Source: an uncultured Steroidobacter sp. (GTDB taxonomy: Bacteria > Pseudomonadota > Gammaproteobacteria > Steroidobacterales > Steroidobacteraceae). From it: a stretch of DNA of 64,000 nucleotides. Each line of letters starts with the position of its first letter. The first letter of the stretch is position 1. The notes under the pieces are model-generated. The model made no database searches, was not told where the DNA came from, and saw only the letters and a program-made list of their open reading frames with translations. This document shows, one piece after another, positions 1 through 9,135 of the stretch. A program made the position numbers and the translations under genes. The DNA is taken from assembly GCF_937958065.1 (NCBI RefSeq), contig NZ_CALFXI010000119.1, forward strand, positions 1 through 64,000. The letters run 5' to 3'.

Positions 1-71
1 CACAGGTTGAGCTTGGCGGGCGCCGGCCATGGTTCCGGCAGCCCGAGGAATTCGTCGCGAGCAGCGTTCAT
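1..71 (-). CDS. ispE: 4-(cytidine 5'-diphospho)-2-C-methyl-D-erythritol kinase, N-terminal fragment
   Basis: Only the first 23 codons are inside the window; the gene runs off the left edge. The readable peptide starts MNAARDEFLGLPEPWPAPAK and continues LNL. The W-PAPAKLNL segment is the typical N-terminus of IspE, a GHMP-superfamily kinase of the MEP isoprenoid pathway. Position directly behind lolB is the common gammaproteobacterial arrangement, which supports the call. The catalytic regions cannot be checked. Confidence 0.8.
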   Translation of the reverse strand, partial: MNAARDEFLGLPEPWPAPAKLNL

Positions 72-144
72 AGTCTTGTCTTTGTGTTGCCGGACGGAGC
101 ATCAGGGCGACCGCTGCGCGGCCACCCGGTGTGGAGATGATGCC

Positions 145-804
145 TCATTGTCCCAACTGCCACCGATCCACGACGATGCGCACGCGCGCATCGCCGCTCG
201 TGGCAGTGATGCGCATGGGAACGCGAGCGCCGGGCTCGGTCGAGTAGCGTTGATAGTCGATGCGCCAGCCGCCCTGCTCGAGGGTGGTCACGCCGTTTTC
301 GTTCTCTACATGCCATTGATGCTCGCCGGGCGCGGCGACACCGAGCATCCAGTAACGTAGGTTGCCGGCGGGCACGGCCGTGCCGAGGCGGTTCTGCAAT
401 TCGTTCCACGCGGCGTCGGACTGGAGCTTGAGGCCGTCGCTGGTTTCCAAGGTGAGATCGGGAGTGTCGCCCTGGCCGCTCATCTGCAAGTGCACGCCGC
501 CGATGCCGATGGGGCCGCGGATGTCGACATTGGAAACATCGCCGTGCTGGCGCCACTCGAAACTGCCCGAGCCGCCGTTCTCCGGCCCGGAAACGCCGAG
601 TCGGCCGCGGACTTGCCAGCGATCCAGCTCGGCCAGATCAGCAGGGAGCGCCGTGCCAGGAGCTGGGCCTCGGGGCGCGGTGGCACAACCAGCAGCAAGC
701 AAGAAAACAGCGGCGAGCGCCGGCCAGGAAAAGAGTCGCGGGCGCAAACGCTCGACCCAGGTCGTTTGCCGCCGCCGAGCGGCAGCGGAAGAACAAGCTC
801 GCAT
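145..804 (-). CDS. lolB: Outer-membrane lipoprotein insertion protein LolB
   Basis: LolB is the outer-membrane lipoprotein that accepts lipoproteins from periplasmic LolA and inserts them in the outer membrane. The mature part (DLAELDRWQVRGRLGV, then GSFEWRQHGD, and GGWRIDYQRY near the end) follows the LolB family and has its usual length. A lipoprotein signal ends in LLAAGC. The start is uncertain: the frame is open to GTG 930, but codons above about 804 lie in an imperfect tandem repeat. ATG 804 puts the lipobox Cys at residue 40; a TTG at 747 would give a compact 21-residue signal peptide. The gene lies between the TPR lipoprotein gene and ispE on one strand, so it is probably co-transcribed with both. 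Confidence 0.85.
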   Translation of the reverse strand: MRACSSAAARRRQTTWVERLRPRLFSWPALAAVFLLAAGCATAPRGPAPGTALPADLAELDRWQVRGRLGVSGPENGGSGSFEWRQHGDVSNVDIRGPIGIGGVHLQMSGQGDTPDLTLETSDGLKLQSDAAWNELQNRLGTAVPAGNLRYWMLGVAAPGEHQWHVENENGVTTLEQGGWRIDYQRYSTEPGARVPMRITATSGDARVRIVVDRWQLGQ

Positions 805-930
805 TGCCTCAGCCGCTCCGATTTGCCGCCGCGGAGCGGCGGCTGAAGAACAGCGTGGCTGCATCGTCTCAGCTGCCGTTCGCCACCCGGGAGCGGTGGC
901 CAACCAGAGCCGTGGCTGCATCGTGCGCAC
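777..930. repeat. Imperfect 57-60 bp tandem repeat at the 5' end of lolB
   Basis: Units begin with GAGCGGCAGC at 777, GAGCGGCGGC at 834 and GAGCGGTGGC at 891, giving a 57-bp period. A second shared block, GCATTGCCTC at 801, GCATCGTCTC at 861 and GCATCGTGCG at 918, gives periods of 60 and 57 bp, so a 3-bp indel separates copies. About 2.6 copies lie between the TPR gene stop and the lolB signal sequence. All stay in the lolB frame, encoding repeated Ala/Arg-rich blocks with TMQPR or AMRAC at their start. Confidence 0.75.
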
Positions 931-932
931 GG

Positions 933-2624
933 TCAGTTCAGCTTCTGCAGCCGCTGCTTGATCTCGTTGTTTTCGGGATAGCGCTCGCTGGCCCGCTTCC
1001 AGACATCGCGAGCATCGTCCTTGCGGTCCAGTGCGAGCAGCACTTCACCGAGGTGCAGGTCCACTTCGGGATCGTTGATGCGGCGCTTGGCGTGTTCCAG
1101 ATATTCCAGCGCGTCCTGATGACGGCCGACCCGATGCAGCGCCCAGCCCATGCTGTCGAGCACGGCGCCGTTGTCCGGTGTCTCCGCGAGCGCCTGTTCG
1201 ATCAGATCCAGTCCTTCCTTGTGATGACGCGTGCGATCCACCAGCGTGTAACCCAGCGCGTTGGTCGCCGTCGGATCGTTCGGACGATCGGCCACGAGGC
1301 GGCGCAGGTCCGCGATCGCTTCATCCACCTTGTCCGCCGATTCGAGCTGGAAGATGCGTGCGAAACGCAGCTCTACCGCATCTGGGTACGCTTTCAACGC
1401 CGAGTCCAGCAACGCCAGCGCACCCGCGCTATCGCCGTTGGCGCTCAGTAAAGAAGCGCGCGCGGTGATGGTCTCGATTCGATACTGGGGACGCGTGGCG
1501 CCGAACTCTTCCAGATGTTTCAGGCCCGCCTCCAACCCCTCCTGTTTGGCCTTGATGCGAGCCAGCCGGGTCTGTGCCGCCATCGCGAATTCACCGCCGG
1601 TCACGCGGCTGTAGATCTGCTCGGCGTCGTCCCAGGCTTCGCGACCCTCGGCGATCGCGCCGAGGTAGAACAGCGACTCGTAGACGAATCGGCCGCTCGA
1701 CACCAGGTTGCTGAACCGTTGCGCGGCGGAGTCGCGATTGCCGAGCTGGAAGTCGATATCGGCCAGCGCGCGCTCCACGACCGTGCCGGTGGACTCGCTG
1801 TTGGCGAGCGACGCCAGCTCCTTGCGGCCCTCCTCTTCCTTGCCACCCTGCATCAGCATCAGCGCATATTCGAGCCGGTTCGAATCCTGATTGTCCTGTT
1901 CGATGACCTGTTTGGCGGTGACCAGCGCGCCGTCGGTATCGCCGGTCAGCATCTGCATGCGAGCCAGCAGCAGACCGGCCGGCGACCAGTACGGCCCCAG
2001 CTCGCGGGCCTTGCGGGCGTGCGTCATCGCCAGCGCCAGGTTGTCGGACTGCGACGCGGCCTGGGCCAGCGCGTAATGGGCTTCTGTCACATTGGGGTAC
2101 TTCACCACCAACTGGCGGAGCACCGCGGTGGCTCCGCTCGGCGTGCCCTCGTCCGCCAGTTGCGGCAGCAGCGCCAGGAAACCCGCCTGCGGATTGATGA
2201 AGGCGGTATCGAGCAGGACGCCCAGGTGTTCGGCGGCCGTGTTGATCCTATATAGATGTAGTGCCGCGAAGGCGGCGAAGCGCCGGGCTTCCTCGTTGGT
2301 CTGGTTCAGCTCCAGCCAGCGTTCGGCCGAGGCCTGCACCAGGGTCCATTGGCGGTGCTCGTGGGCGACGCGCGTGGCCTGCTCGGCCAGCTCCTCGTCG
2401 TTGGATGCCTGGGCCGCCCGGAGGTAGGCCTGGGATGCTTCCAGGTACTGGCCCCGTTGCAAGGCCATTTCCGCACCCAATACCAGGGCGTTGGGATCCG
2501 CCGGCAATTTCTCGGCCGCCGGCTCGCGCTTGCTACCGGGGCCGGTACAAGCTGCCAGGATGGCAGTGAGCAATAACGCCGCGGCACGCGGGTACGAGCG
2601 GAATGGACGAGGAATTGAGCTCAT
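933..2624 (-). CDS. TPR-repeat lipoprotein
   Basis: A 563-residue protein with a lipoprotein signal (AAALLLTAILAAC, Cys near residue 26) followed by helical tetratricopeptide repeats through most of its length. TPR-like units are clear near the C-terminus (NALGYTLVDRTRHHKEGLDL, then DSMGWALHRVGRHQDALEYL). It is probably an outer-membrane-anchored scaffold. The start was set at ATG 2624 because the lipoprotein signal follows at once; the extra upstream frame to 2780 has no signal and enters hemA. Genes of this kind commonly precede lolB and ispE in gammaproteobacteria. The partner protein is not known, so no specific function is given. Confidence 0.85.
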   Translation of the reverse strand: MSSIPRPFRSYPRAAALLLTAILAACTGPGSKREPAAEKLPADPNALVLGAEMALQRGQYLEASQAYLRAAQASNDEELAEQATRVAHEHRQWTLVQASAERWLELNQTNEEARRFAAFAALHLYRINTAAEHLGVLLDTAFINPQAGFLALLPQLADEGTPSGATAVLRQLVVKYPNVTEAHYALAQAASQSDNLALAMTHARKARELGPYWSPAGLLLARMQMLTGDTDGALVTAKQVIEQDNQDSNRLEYALMLMQGGKEEEGRKELASLANSESTGTVVERALADIDFQLGNRDSAAQRFSNLVSSGRFVYESLFYLGAIAEGREAWDDAEQIYSRVTGGEFAMAAQTRLARIKAKQEGLEAGLKHLEEFGATRPQYRIETITARASLLSANGDSAGALALLDSALKAYPDAVELRFARIFQLESADKVDEAIADLRRLVADRPNDPTATNALGYTLVDRTRHHKEGLDLIEQALAETPDNGAVLDSMGWALHRVGRHQDALEYLEHAKRRINDPEVDLHLGEVLLALDRKDDARDVWKRASERYPENNEIKQRLQKLN

Positions 2625-2754
2625 TGTCGACCGACTATAGCAGCTGGCTTGAAACTCGGGTTCGGACATCCTGCCACGGCAGGGGCTCCGGAACTCGCTT
2701 GTCATTAGAGGGCCCTTCCCCGACAATCCGCACCCGTCGCGACCGCGCACCGGC

Positions 2755-4077
2755 ATGCCACTCGTCGTCATAGGAATCAATCACCGCACCGCGCCCGTCG
2801 AAATCCGCGAAAAGATGGTCTTTGCGGGTGAGGAGCTGCCCGAGGCCTTGCGAGAGCTGGCCGGCCAGCCCGGGGTGCGTGAAGCGTTGATCGTTTCCAC
2901 CTGTAACCGCACCGAGCTCTATTGTTTCGCGGACCACGGCGGGGAGCCCCCCGGTGATTCGAATAACGGCCCGACGCCCGGCGCGGATCCATCCCAGCCC
3001 CTGACCGACTGGCTGGCCAACTGGCACGACCTGGCCGCGCACCGCCTGGACATCAATCAGACCCTGTATCGACTGCAGGGTTCGGCGGCAGTCCAGCATT
3101 TGTTCGCCGTCGCCTGCGGCCTGGATTCCCTGGTGATCGGCGAGCCGCAGATCCTCGGCCAGCTCAAGGACGCGTATCGCGCCGCGCTCGAACAGAAGGT
3201 CACCGGCCCCTACCTGAACCGGGTGATGCAGACGGCGTTCTCGGTCGCCAAACGGGTGCGCACGCAGACTCGCATCGGCGCCAATGCCGTCTCGGTCGCG
3301 TATGCCGCCGTGTCGCTGGCGCGCACCGTGTTCGAGAAGTTCGCCGGCCATACGGCCTTGCTGGTCGGCGCCGGCGAGACCATCGCCCTGGCTGCACGCC
3401 ACCTGCACGCCAATGGCCTGGGCCGGATGATCGTCGCCAATCGCAGCCTCGGCCGGGCACAGGAGCTGGCGGCGGAATTCAAAGGGTTCGCGATCGGCAT
3501 CGACGACCTCGCCGCGCATTTGCCCGAAGCCGACATCGTGATCACCTCGACCGCCAGCCCGACGCCCGTGATCACTTACGACGCCGTGCAGGCCGCGGTC
3601 CGCGCCCGCAGGCGCAAGCCGATTTTCATGGTCGACATCGCCGTGCCTCGCGACATCGAGGCCGAGGTGTCGAAGATCGAGGACGTGTATCTGTTCACCA
3701 TCGACGACTTGCAAAACGTCGTGAACGAGAACCTGGCATCCCGCCGCGAAGCGGCGCGCGATGCGAGTGAAATGCTGGCGGCCGAAGTGTCGCTGTTCGA
3801 GCAGCAGCTGAAGACGCTGGACGCGGTGCCGACCATCCGTCAGCTGCGCGACGAGGCCGAAGCGGTGCGCTCGCAGACCGCCGAACAGGCGCGGCGTATG
3901 CTGGCGGCCGGGCGCGATCCGCGGGAGGTCGTGGACTTCCTGGCCTCGACGCTCACCAATCGCCTGCTGCATGGCCCGAGCCAGCGGCTGCGCGAAGCCG
4001 CCGAACGCGGCGAAGTGGAATTGCTGGAGGCCGCCCGCATCTTGTTTGCCGCCGACGCGCCCGACCAATCGCAATGA
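2755..4077 (+). CDS. hemA: Glutamyl-tRNA reductase
   Basis: Catalyses NADPH-dependent reduction of glutamyl-tRNA(Glu) to glutamate-1-semialdehyde, the first committed step of C5 tetrapyrrole synthesis. The 440-residue length is normal. The N-terminus reads MPLVVIGINHRTAPVEIREK and the catalytic cysteine motif STCNRTELY follows near residue 50. The Rossmann segment is ALLVGAGETIALAARHL near residue 200, and the C-terminal dimerisation helices are intact. Transcription diverges from the TPR lipoprotein operon. The stop overlaps the prfA start as ATGA, indicating translational coupling, a widespread hemA-prfA arrangement. Confidence 0.97.
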   Translation: MPLVVIGINHRTAPVEIREKMVFAGEELPEALRELAGQPGVREALIVSTCNRTELYCFADHGGEPPGDSNNGPTPGADPSQPLTDWLANWHDLAAHRLDINQTLYRLQGSAAVQHLFAVACGLDSLVIGEPQILGQLKDAYRAALEQKVTGPYLNRVMQTAFSVAKRVRTQTRIGANAVSVAYAAVSLARTVFEKFAGHTALLVGAGETIALAARHLHANGLGRMIVANRSLGRAQELAAEFKGFAIGIDDLAAHLPEADIVITSTASPTPVITYDAVQAAVRARRRKPIFMVDIAVPRDIEAEVSKIEDVYLFTIDDLQNVVNENLASRREAARDASEMLAAEVSLFEQQLKTLDAVPTIRQLRDEAEAVRSQTAEQARRMLAAGRDPREVVDFLASTLTNRLLHGPSQRLREAAERGEVELLEAARILFAADAPDQSQ

Positions 4078-5156
4078 AAGATTCGATACGCATCAAACTG
4101 GAAAAGCTGGCCGAGCGGCACGAGGAAGTGAGTGGCCTGCTCGCCGATCCCGGCGTGATCGGCGACACCAATCAGTTTCGCGAGCTGTCGGTGGAATATT
4201 CCAAGCTCGATCCGGTGGTCGCGCGTTACAAAGCCTATCTGCGCACGCTCGATGAGCGCGTCGCAGCCCGCGAGATGGCCGAGGGCGACGATGCGGAGAT
4301 GCGCGAGCTCGGCCAGGAAGAGCTCGCCAGCCTGAGCGCGCTCATCGAGGCCGAAGAGCAAGAGCTCGCGAAGCTGCTCATTCCCAAGGACGAGCGCGAC
4401 GAAAGCAACATCTATCTGGAAGTCCGCGCCGGCACCGGCGGCGACGAGGCGGCGATTTTCGCGGGCGATCTGTTCCGGATGTATTCGCGCTATGCCGCCC
4501 AGCACGGCTGGAACGTCGAAGTGTTGTCGGAAAGCCCGGGCGAGCACGGCGGCTACAAGGAAGTCATCAGTCGCGTGGTCGGTCGCGGCGCATTCTCGCA
4601 ACTGAAGTTCGAATCCGGCACTCATCGCGTGCAGCGCGTGCCGGCCACCGAAGCGCAGGGCCGCATCCATACCTCGGCGGTCACGGTCGCGATCCTGCCG
4701 GAGCTGGACGATATCGAGCCGATCGAGCTGAACCCGGCCGACCTGCGGATCGACACCTTCCGCGCCTCGGGCGCCGGCGGCCAGCACGTCAACAAGACCG
4801 ACTCCGCGATTCGCGTCACGCACCTGCCCACCGGCATCGTGGTGGAATGTCAGGATGAACGCTCGCAGCACAAAAACCGTTCGCGCGCGCTGTCTCTGCT
4901 CAAGGCCAAGCTCAAGGCGGCGGAGCAGGAGAAGCGCGATCAGGCCGAGGCCAGCTCACGCAAGCTGCAGGTCGGCTCGGGCGATCGTTCCGAGCGCATC
5001 CGCACTTATAACTTTCCCCAGGGCCGCGTGACCGATCATCGCATCAACCTGACGCTGTACAAGCTGGCCGACGTGATCAACGGCGACCTGCAGTCGCTGA
5101 TCCAGCCGTTGCAGCAGGAATATCAGGCCGAGCAGTTGGCGCGCATCGTGGAATAA
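4074..5156 (+). CDS. prfA: Peptide chain release factor 1
   Basis: Recognises UAA and UAG stop codons and triggers peptidyl-tRNA hydrolysis on the ribosome. The 360-residue protein carries the PAT tripeptide-anticodon region (VPATEAQGRIHTS, near residue 185) and the GGQ catalytic loop in SGAGGQHVNKTDSA near residue 230. PrmC methylates the GGQ glutamine; in many proteobacteria its gene follows prfA, but here prmC sits about 10 kb away at 15223. The start overlaps the hemA stop by four bases. Confidence 0.97.
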   Translation: MKDSIRIKLEKLAERHEEVSGLLADPGVIGDTNQFRELSVEYSKLDPVVARYKAYLRTLDERVAAREMAEGDDAEMRELGQEELASLSALIEAEEQELAKLLIPKDERDESNIYLEVRAGTGGDEAAIFAGDLFRMYSRYAAQHGWNVEVLSESPGEHGGYKEVISRVVGRGAFSQLKFESGTHRVQRVPATEAQGRIHTSAVTVAILPELDDIEPIELNPADLRIDTFRASGAGGQHVNKTDSAIRVTHLPTGIVVECQDERSQHKNRSRALSLLKAKLKAAEQEKRDQAEASSRKLQVGSGDRSERIRTYNFPQGRVTDHRINLTLYKLADVINGDLQSLIQPLQQEYQAEQLARIVE

Positions 5157-5168
5157 CAAGGAGCCGAC

Positions 5169-5900
5169 ATGGCTGCGCCTCAGGTCACCCTGCAGAGCAT
5201 CACCGGCGTCGATGTCGAGCTGCGCATCGCGGGTGTCGGCAGCCGCAGCTTTGCATTCGTGATCGACTGGCACATCCGCGCCATCCTGGCGTTCGCGTGG
5301 TGGGCCGTGGGCACCCTGATGAAATTCGGTCTGCTGCTGCCGCTGATCGGCGGCATGCGCGACTCGGGTTATTTCCTTTGGGTGCTGCTGCCGGCGAGCG
5401 GCATCTATTTTCTCTATCACCCCGTCCTCGAGATCCTCATGCGCGGCAGTACGCCGGGCAAGCGCATGGCCGGCGTTCGCATCGTCACGCGCACCGGTGA
5501 CATTCCCGGCATCGGCGCCTTGTTGATCCGGAATGTGTTCCGGCTGATCGACTCGCTGCCCTTGGCGTATCTGATCGGATTGGCGACGGCAATGTTCACC
5601 GCACAGCACGTTCGCATCGGCGACATCGCCGCGGGCACGCTGTTGATTCTCGACAGCAAGGAACACGACACATCCTTCGCCCGCCTCACGCCCGCGAATC
5701 GCTCGCTCGATCCTCGCGCCGCGGATCTGATCCACGAAGTGCTGGAGCGCTGGACGGAGCTCGATGAGAAAACTCGCGGCGAGCTTGCGCGCTCGCTGCT
5801 CACCCGAGTCGACAAGTCGCTGCCGCCCGAGCAACTGGCGCAGCTCGACACCGTCGAGCTCAGAACCCGGCTGCAAACGCTGCTGAATCCCACGCCATGA
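5169..5900 (+). CDS. RDD-family membrane protein
   Basis: A 243-residue integral membrane protein. After MAAPQVTLQSITGVDVELRI it has the RDD-type pattern: a first helix with conserved R and D (SFAFVIDWHIRAILAFAWW), further hydrophobic helices, and the loop GSTPGKRMAGVRIV typical of the family. The C-terminal third is soluble. A good ribosome site (AAGGAG) lies 7 bases before the ATG. The stop overlaps the next gene start as ATGA. RDD proteins are uncharacterised or linked to transport. Pairing with a SpoIIM-like gene, facing a MoxR/DUF58 operon, suggests an envelope role; this is inference. Confidence 0.85.
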   Translation: MAAPQVTLQSITGVDVELRIAGVGSRSFAFVIDWHIRAILAFAWWAVGTLMKFGLLLPLIGGMRDSGYFLWVLLPASGIYFLYHPVLEILMRGSTPGKRMAGVRIVTRTGDIPGIGALLIRNVFRLIDSLPLAYLIGLATAMFTAQHVRIGDIAAGTLLILDSKEHDTSFARLTPANRSLDPRAADLIHEVLERWTELDEKTRGELARSLLTRVDKSLPPEQLAQLDTVELRTRLQTLLNPTP

Positions 5901-6889
5901 GCGCCGAAGCAGGCATGCAAGCGTGGCTGGCATCTCGCGTCGAGACGTGGCGCCAGCTCGCGCCGCAGTTGGAAGCGCTGGAGAAAAGTCGCAATCACAC
6001 CGCCGCCGAAGCATTGCAAGCCATCGAGCTGTATCGATCGCTCGGGCGGGATCTGTCGATTGCACGCCGTCTGCTGCCGGGAAGCCGCGTCACCAAGGCG
6101 CTCGAACACAGCTACGCGAAACTTCATTCCATCATCTATCGCAAGCCGCACGATTGGCGCGCGCGCCTGCTGACGTTGTTTCGGGATGAGATTCCCGAGG
6201 TCGTGCGCGAACTGCGCCCGGCGATCGTCTGGGTCACCTTGCTGTTCGCGCTCAGCGCCGGCGCCGGCTGGTGGCTGATCGCACGGTATCCCGAGCTGAT
6301 CTCGCTGCTCGCCAGCGAGGAAATGATCAATGGCGTGGAAAGAGGCCGCCTGTGGACCGAAGGCTTGTTCAATGTCGTGCCCTCTTCCATGCTGTCCATC
6401 GGCATCCTGTCGAACAACATTGCCGTGAGCCTGATGGCGTTCTGTGTCGGTGTGTTCTTCGGACTCGGCACGTTCTATCTGATCGCCACCAACGGCCTGA
6501 TGCTGGGCGCCATGTTTGCCTTCACCCATCAGCATGGGCTCGGTGGCGAGCTGCTGAAGTTCGTCACCGCGCACGGCGTGGTCGAGCTGTCGGTGATTTG
6601 TCTTGCCGGTGCCGCCGGCACGATGCTCGGTGAAGCACTGATCCGCCCGACGCACGCGACGCGTCGCGAATCGTTTCAGCACGCCGCGACCAAGGCGTCG
6701 CGCCTGCTGGTGCTGCTCGCGCTGTTGCTGGTGGGGTGCGGGTTCATCGAGGGTTATCTGTCGCCCGATCCGGATTTCCCCATGATCAGCCGCGTCGTCG
6801 TCGGCTTTGGTTATGGGATCGTGATGGTCGCCGCACTCACCGGCCATCTGTTCGGGCGCAAGCGCGTCAAACCCGCCGCCGGTTCCTGA
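5897..6889 (+). CDS. Stage II sporulation protein M-like (DUF95) membrane protein
   Basis: A 330-residue protein with a soluble helical N-terminal half (about 105 residues) followed by five or six membrane helices. Hydrophobic segments include AIVWVTLLFALSAGAGWWLI, the glycine-rich AFCVGVFFGLGTFYLIATNG, and a C-terminal helix ending in basic residues. This matches SpoIIM/DUF95 proteins, which are widespread in non-sporulating bacteria. It is translationally coupled to the RDD gene. Its 3' end overlaps the convergent DUF58 gene by 23 bp. There is no sporulation context; a membrane role linked to the MoxR cluster is inference. Confidence 0.82.
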   Translation: MSAEAGMQAWLASRVETWRQLAPQLEALEKSRNHTAAEALQAIELYRSLGRDLSIARRLLPGSRVTKALEHSYAKLHSIIYRKPHDWRARLLTLFRDEIPEVVRELRPAIVWVTLLFALSAGAGWWLIARYPELISLLASEEMINGVERGRLWTEGLFNVVPSSMLSIGILSNNIAVSLMAFCVGVFFGLGTFYLIATNGLMLGAMFAFTHQHGLGGELLKFVTAHGVVELSVICLAGAAGTMLGEALIRPTHATRRESFQHAATKASRLLVLLALLLVGCGFIEGYLSPDPDFPMISRVVVGFGYGIVMVAALTGHLFGRKRVKPAAGS

Positions 6890-8165
6890 ACTCGAGATAC
6901 GCATCGAACACGGCGCGCTCCATATGCTCGGGGCGCGTCACCAGTGCCGGCGCACCCAACGCACGCAATGCCCGCACGTTTCGTTCCAGCCGCAACAGAT
7001 ATTCCTGGGCCGCCAGCGACTGATACGGATCGAGCCAGCTGAGCGCCGGCGCATCGCGCATCGCCTCCGCTTCCGGACTGGAGATGCCCGCGATCAGCGG
7101 CAGATGTTTCGGCAGCAGCAGTCGGGCGGCCGATGCGAGCTGACCGGCGACCGTCGCATCGTCCACATCGGTCAACATCACGATCAGGCTGCGATGTCGC
7201 ACCAGCGTGCGAATGCGCAAGGCCGCGTTCAATGGATTCGACTCCGCCAGCTTCGGCGTCGCCGCCGACAGCATCTGACGAATCCGCAGCACGCTGCCGA
7301 TGCCGCGACCGGGCGCAAGCGTCGCGAGCGGTTGATCGGCGAACAGCATGACGCCGACCCGATCGTCCTGCGCAACCGCATGCTCGGCGAAGCGAGCCGC
7401 GAGATTGATGTAATGACCCAGACGATCCAGCTCGCCGGCGCGCAACGCGCTGGTGCGTCCGGCGTCGATGGCGATGACGATGTCGAGATGCTGATCTTCG
7501 GTGTAATCCCGGCTGATCAGCCGGCCGCGCCGCGCGGTCGCCTTCCAGTCGATGGCGTTTTGCGGATCGCCGGCACGATACTCACGCAGCTGGAAAATCT
7601 CCGCACCGGCGCCTTGATTCATGTGTGCACGCGTGCCGCCGCCGACAGCGCTGACGCGACCGGCTGAATCGCGCAACAGCTCCGGCATGACTTTGAACGA
7701 GTAGCCCGGTTCGAAGCGGCGCGACCACCACGCCAATCCGAGCGGACCGCCGACGCGAACCTGCAGGCTCGGCCAGTCGTGCTGGCCGAGGCGCCGCGGT
7801 GTGGCACGCACCTCGATGGCTGCCGCCTCGCTGGGCGGCACGCTCAGCAGTCGAATCTCATTGTCGATCTCGATCGCTTCGGGCGCGGCAGGTGCAACTT
7901 GCAGTTGCAGGTCACGTCCCAGTGCATGTCGAAACAACAGCTGCAGCGACATGGGGCGGCCCAAAACTGCCTGGCCGGCAGCATCGATCGTAACGTTCGG
8001 CCGTGCGCGGGATACGACCATTCCTTCGTATGCGAGACCCAGCAGCAACAGTGCGAGCGGCAACAACCACAGGCGCTGCAGGTCGCCCTCGCCGCTCCAG
8101 GTGCCGAGAATGGCCACCAGCGCGGTGAGCACCGCGAACACGAGGCCGTTGATACGAAGGTGCAT
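6867..8165 (-). CDS. DUF58 (vWA-like) protein with two N-terminal membrane helices
   Basis: A 432-residue last gene of the minus-strand MoxR operon. Two hydrophobic segments at the N-terminus (NGLVFAVLTALVAILGTW, then LWLLPLALLLLGLAYEGMVV) are followed by a beta-rich domain. The conserved DUF58 block comes next (REYRAGDPQNAIDWKATARR), then a vWA-like fold starting IVIAIDAGRTS. The metal site is loose: DxGxxS replaces the classical DxSxS. DUF58 proteins are usual partners of MoxR ATPases, which are thought to act as chaperones or remodelling factors. The start lies three bases after the moxR stop. Confidence 0.88.
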   Translation of the reverse strand: MHLRINGLVFAVLTALVAILGTWSGEGDLQRLWLLPLALLLLGLAYEGMVVSRARPNVTIDAAGQAVLGRPMSLQLLFRHALGRDLQLQVAPAAPEAIEIDNEIRLLSVPPSEAAAIEVRATPRRLGQHDWPSLQVRVGGPLGLAWWSRRFEPGYSFKVMPELLRDSAGRVSAVGGGTRAHMNQGAGAEIFQLREYRAGDPQNAIDWKATARRGRLISRDYTEDQHLDIVIAIDAGRTSALRAGELDRLGHYINLAARFAEHAVAQDDRVGVMLFADQPLATLAPGRGIGSVLRIRQMLSAATPKLAESNPLNAALRIRTLVRHRSLIVMLTDVDDATVAGQLASAARLLLPKHLPLIAGISSPEAEAMRDAPALSWLDPYQSLAAQEYLLRLERNVRALRALGAPALVTRPEHMERAVFDAYLEFRNRRRV

Positions 8166-8168
8166 GGC

Positions 8169-9110
8169 TCAGCGAGGCACGGGCGTGCGATCGAGCAACT
8201 GCTGGGTAATCGTCTGTTCGGTGACGCCTTCGAGCAGCGCTTCGGGCGCCAGCATCAATCGGTGCGGAATCACCAGCGGCGCAACTTGCTTCACATCGTC
8301 CGGCGTGACGAACTCGCCGCCGCGCATGCCCGCCTCGATTCGCGCTGCACGCACGAGCGCCAGAACGCTACGTGTCGACAGACCGAGACTGACATGGGCA
8401 TGCGATCGCGAAGCCGCCGCGAGATCGATCACATAGCCCGACAACTCGGGAGCGATGTGAACTTGCTCGACCGCCTGGCGAACGGCCGTGAGATCGATCG
8501 GCGGCAATTGTTCTTGCCGATCCACGCGCGCATGGGCATCCGTGCTGCCATAGCGGGCAACGATGGCGAGCTCGTGCTCGCGCGTCGGATAAGTGAGATC
8601 GACGCGCAGCATGAACCGGTCGAGCTGCGACTCGGGCAGCGGAAACGTGCCCTCGAACTCGCGCGGATTCTGGGTCGCGATCACCAGAAAGTTGTCGGGC
8701 AGCTCGTAGTTCTGGCGATCGACCGTGACCTGCCGTTCTTCCATCGCTTCGAGCAGCGCCGACTGGGTCTTGGGGCCGGCGCGATTGATTTCATCGACCA
8801 GCAGAACATCGGCGAACACCGGGCCGGGACGAAACACGAACTGCCGTTGCTCGGCATCGTACGCATGCACGCCTGTGATGTCCGCGGGCATCAGATCCGA
8901 GGTGCCCTGCACTCGTTTGAACACACCTTGCAGCGATGCGGCCAGCGACTTGCTGAGCAATGTCTTGCCGAGGCCCGGCGCACCCTGCAGCAGCACGTGC
9001 CCCCGGGCGACCACAGCAATGGCCAGTGCACGGATCACCGGCTGCAGGCCGAGCACCACCGAGCCCAACTCCCGTTGCAAACGTTCTTCGAAGGCTACCA
9101 GGGCGTTCAT
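8169..9110 (-). CDS. MoxR-family AAA+ ATPase
   Basis: A 313-residue AAA+ ATPase. Walker A is GAPGLGKTLLSKS near residue 43, Walker B is VLLVDEINRAGPKTQSALLE near residue 103, and sensor 1 is in FLVIATQNPREFEGTFPLPE. MoxR proteins work with vWA/DUF58 partners in cofactor insertion or complex maturation. Here the DUF58 gene follows directly and a DUF4350 gene precedes with a 25-bp gap. The substrate cannot be read from the sequence. Confidence 0.93.
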   Translation of the reverse strand: MNALVAFEERLQRELGSVVLGLQPVIRALAIAVVARGHVLLQGAPGLGKTLLSKSLAASLQGVFKRVQGTSDLMPADITGVHAYDAEQRQFVFRPGPVFADVLLVDEINRAGPKTQSALLEAMEERQVTVDRQNYELPDNFLVIATQNPREFEGTFPLPESQLDRFMLRVDLTYPTREHELAIVARYGSTDAHARVDRQEQLPPIDLTAVRQAVEQVHIAPELSGYVIDLAAASRSHAHVSLGLSTRSVLALVRAARIEAGMRGGEFVTPDDVKQVAPLVIPHRLMLAPEALLEGVTEQTITQQLLDRTPVPR

Positions 9111-9135
9111 TCTTTTCCTTTCGGGGCGTGATCGT

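Noticed and set aside
2635..4074. 479-codon frame antisense to hemA
   Set aside because: Mirror of a well-supported hemA; repetitive low-complexity composition and no known domain.
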